This document shows positions 8,441-8,788 of a stretch of DNA of 8,788 nucleotides, piece after piece. The stretch is from NCBI GenBank assembly GCA_036265345.1, contig DATAPE010000208.1, positions 1-8,788 of the forward strand, written 5' to 3'. Source of the stretch: DATAPE01 sp036265345 (lineage in GTDB: Bacteria > Actinomycetota > CADDZG01 > WHSQ01). The notes under the pieces were generated by a model, which was not told the DNA's origin, ran no database searches, and worked only from the letters and a program-made list of their open reading frames with translations. The translations under genes and the position numbers were made by a program. The stretch's first letter is position 1. Each line of letters opens with the position of its first letter.

Positions 8441-8788
8441 CTAGCTCGTCAGGAACGACGCGCGCGTGGGCGGCATGCCGCTTTTACCGTCGTCAGCGGG
8501 CCGGACCGCGAGCACCTGATGCAGGTTGATCCGGCCCCCCTCGAATCCTGCAGCCGACCCGGCCAGGTAGAGCCTCCAGATCCGTGCTCGCGCCGCGCCG
8601 GCGAGAGAGACCGCCTCGTCCCAGTTCGCCTCCAGATTGCTCACCCAGGCGCGGAGCGTGCGGCCATAGTGCTCGCGCAGCGCCTCAACATCCCTCACTT
8701 CCAAACCCTCGCTCTGCATGGCGGTGACGACGCTGCCGACTTCGTGGAGTTCACCGTCCGGAAACACGTAGCGCGCGATGAACGACCG
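8441..8788 (-). CDS. Cyclopropane-fatty-acyl-phospholipid synthase-family methyltransferase, C-terminal part only
   Basis: The minus-strand frame is open from the right window edge to a TAG at 8441-8443, giving 115 residues of a gene whose start and SAM-binding domain lie outside the window. The visible part reads FIARYVFPDGELHEV, then a segment ending EGLEVRDVEALREHYGRTL, then RAWVSNLEANW, and later ARIWRLYLAGSAAGFEGGRINLHQVLAV. This order (FPDG, L-x-x-HY-x-x-TL-x-x-W, W-R-x-YL, then a C-terminal Q-x-L) is characteristic of the C-terminal region of CFA synthases and mycolic-acid-type methyltransferases, which transfer a methylene or methyl group from S-adenosylmethionine to unsaturated phospholipid acyl chains at the membrane. 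Which chemistry this protein performs cannot be decided without the N-terminal two thirds. A GTG at 8767 is internal to the frame and is not a real start. It converges on clpB with a 12-base gap. Confidence 0.88.
   Translation of the reverse strand, partial: RSFIARYVFPDGELHEVGSVVTAMQSEGLEVRDVEALREHYGRTLRAWVSNLEANWDEAVSLAGAARARIWRLYLAGSAAGFEGGRINLHQVLAVRPADDGKSGMPPTRASFLTS

Overview
The window looks like a core chromosomal region of a high-GC Gram-positive bacterium (Actinomycetota). The main reasons are a HAIR-type operator (the binding site of the repressor HspR) in front of dnaK, an hspR gene inside the dnaK operon, and a DnaK lacking the roughly 25-residue ATPase-domain segment present in the E. 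coli protein. The DnaJ N-terminus (MSQREWAEKD) closely resembles actinobacterial DnaJ1. A finer placement is not possible from sequence reading alone, although the operon content suggests a lineage other than Streptomyces or Mycobacterium.

Left part (1-1811, minus strand): a tandem-GNAT acetyltransferase is followed, with an 8-base overlap, by an alpha/beta-hydrolase of the proline iminopeptidase family that runs off the left edge. They are probably co-transcribed away from the chaperone operon.

Control region (1812-1934): a sigma70-like promoter (TTGACA, 17-base spacer, GATACT) is overlapped by a HAIR element (CTTGACA-N7-ACTCAAG). It also holds an extra palindrome and a second copy of a 10-base HspR-like half-site.

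Centre and right (1935-8428, plus strand): dnaK-grpE-dnaJ-hspR-clpB, five tightly packed genes with gaps of 5, 2, 9 and 19 bases. DnaK, DnaJ and GrpE form the Hsp70 machine, and ClpB extracts polypeptides from aggregates and hands them to it. HspR is the expected autoregulatory repressor; in characterised actinobacteria it uses DnaK as co-repressor, so free DnaK would set operon output. The DnaJ is unusual in lacking the whole cysteine-rich zinc-finger domain.

Right edge (8441-8788, minus strand): the C-terminal end of a cyclopropane-fatty-acid-synthase-family methyltransferase, convergent with clpB and separated by 12 bases.

I found no mobile element, CRISPR array, tRNA or rRNA, and no evidence of a wholly new system. 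The most interesting points are the zinc-finger-less DnaJ, the layered operator architecture upstream of dnaK, and the inclusion of clpB in the HspR operon.
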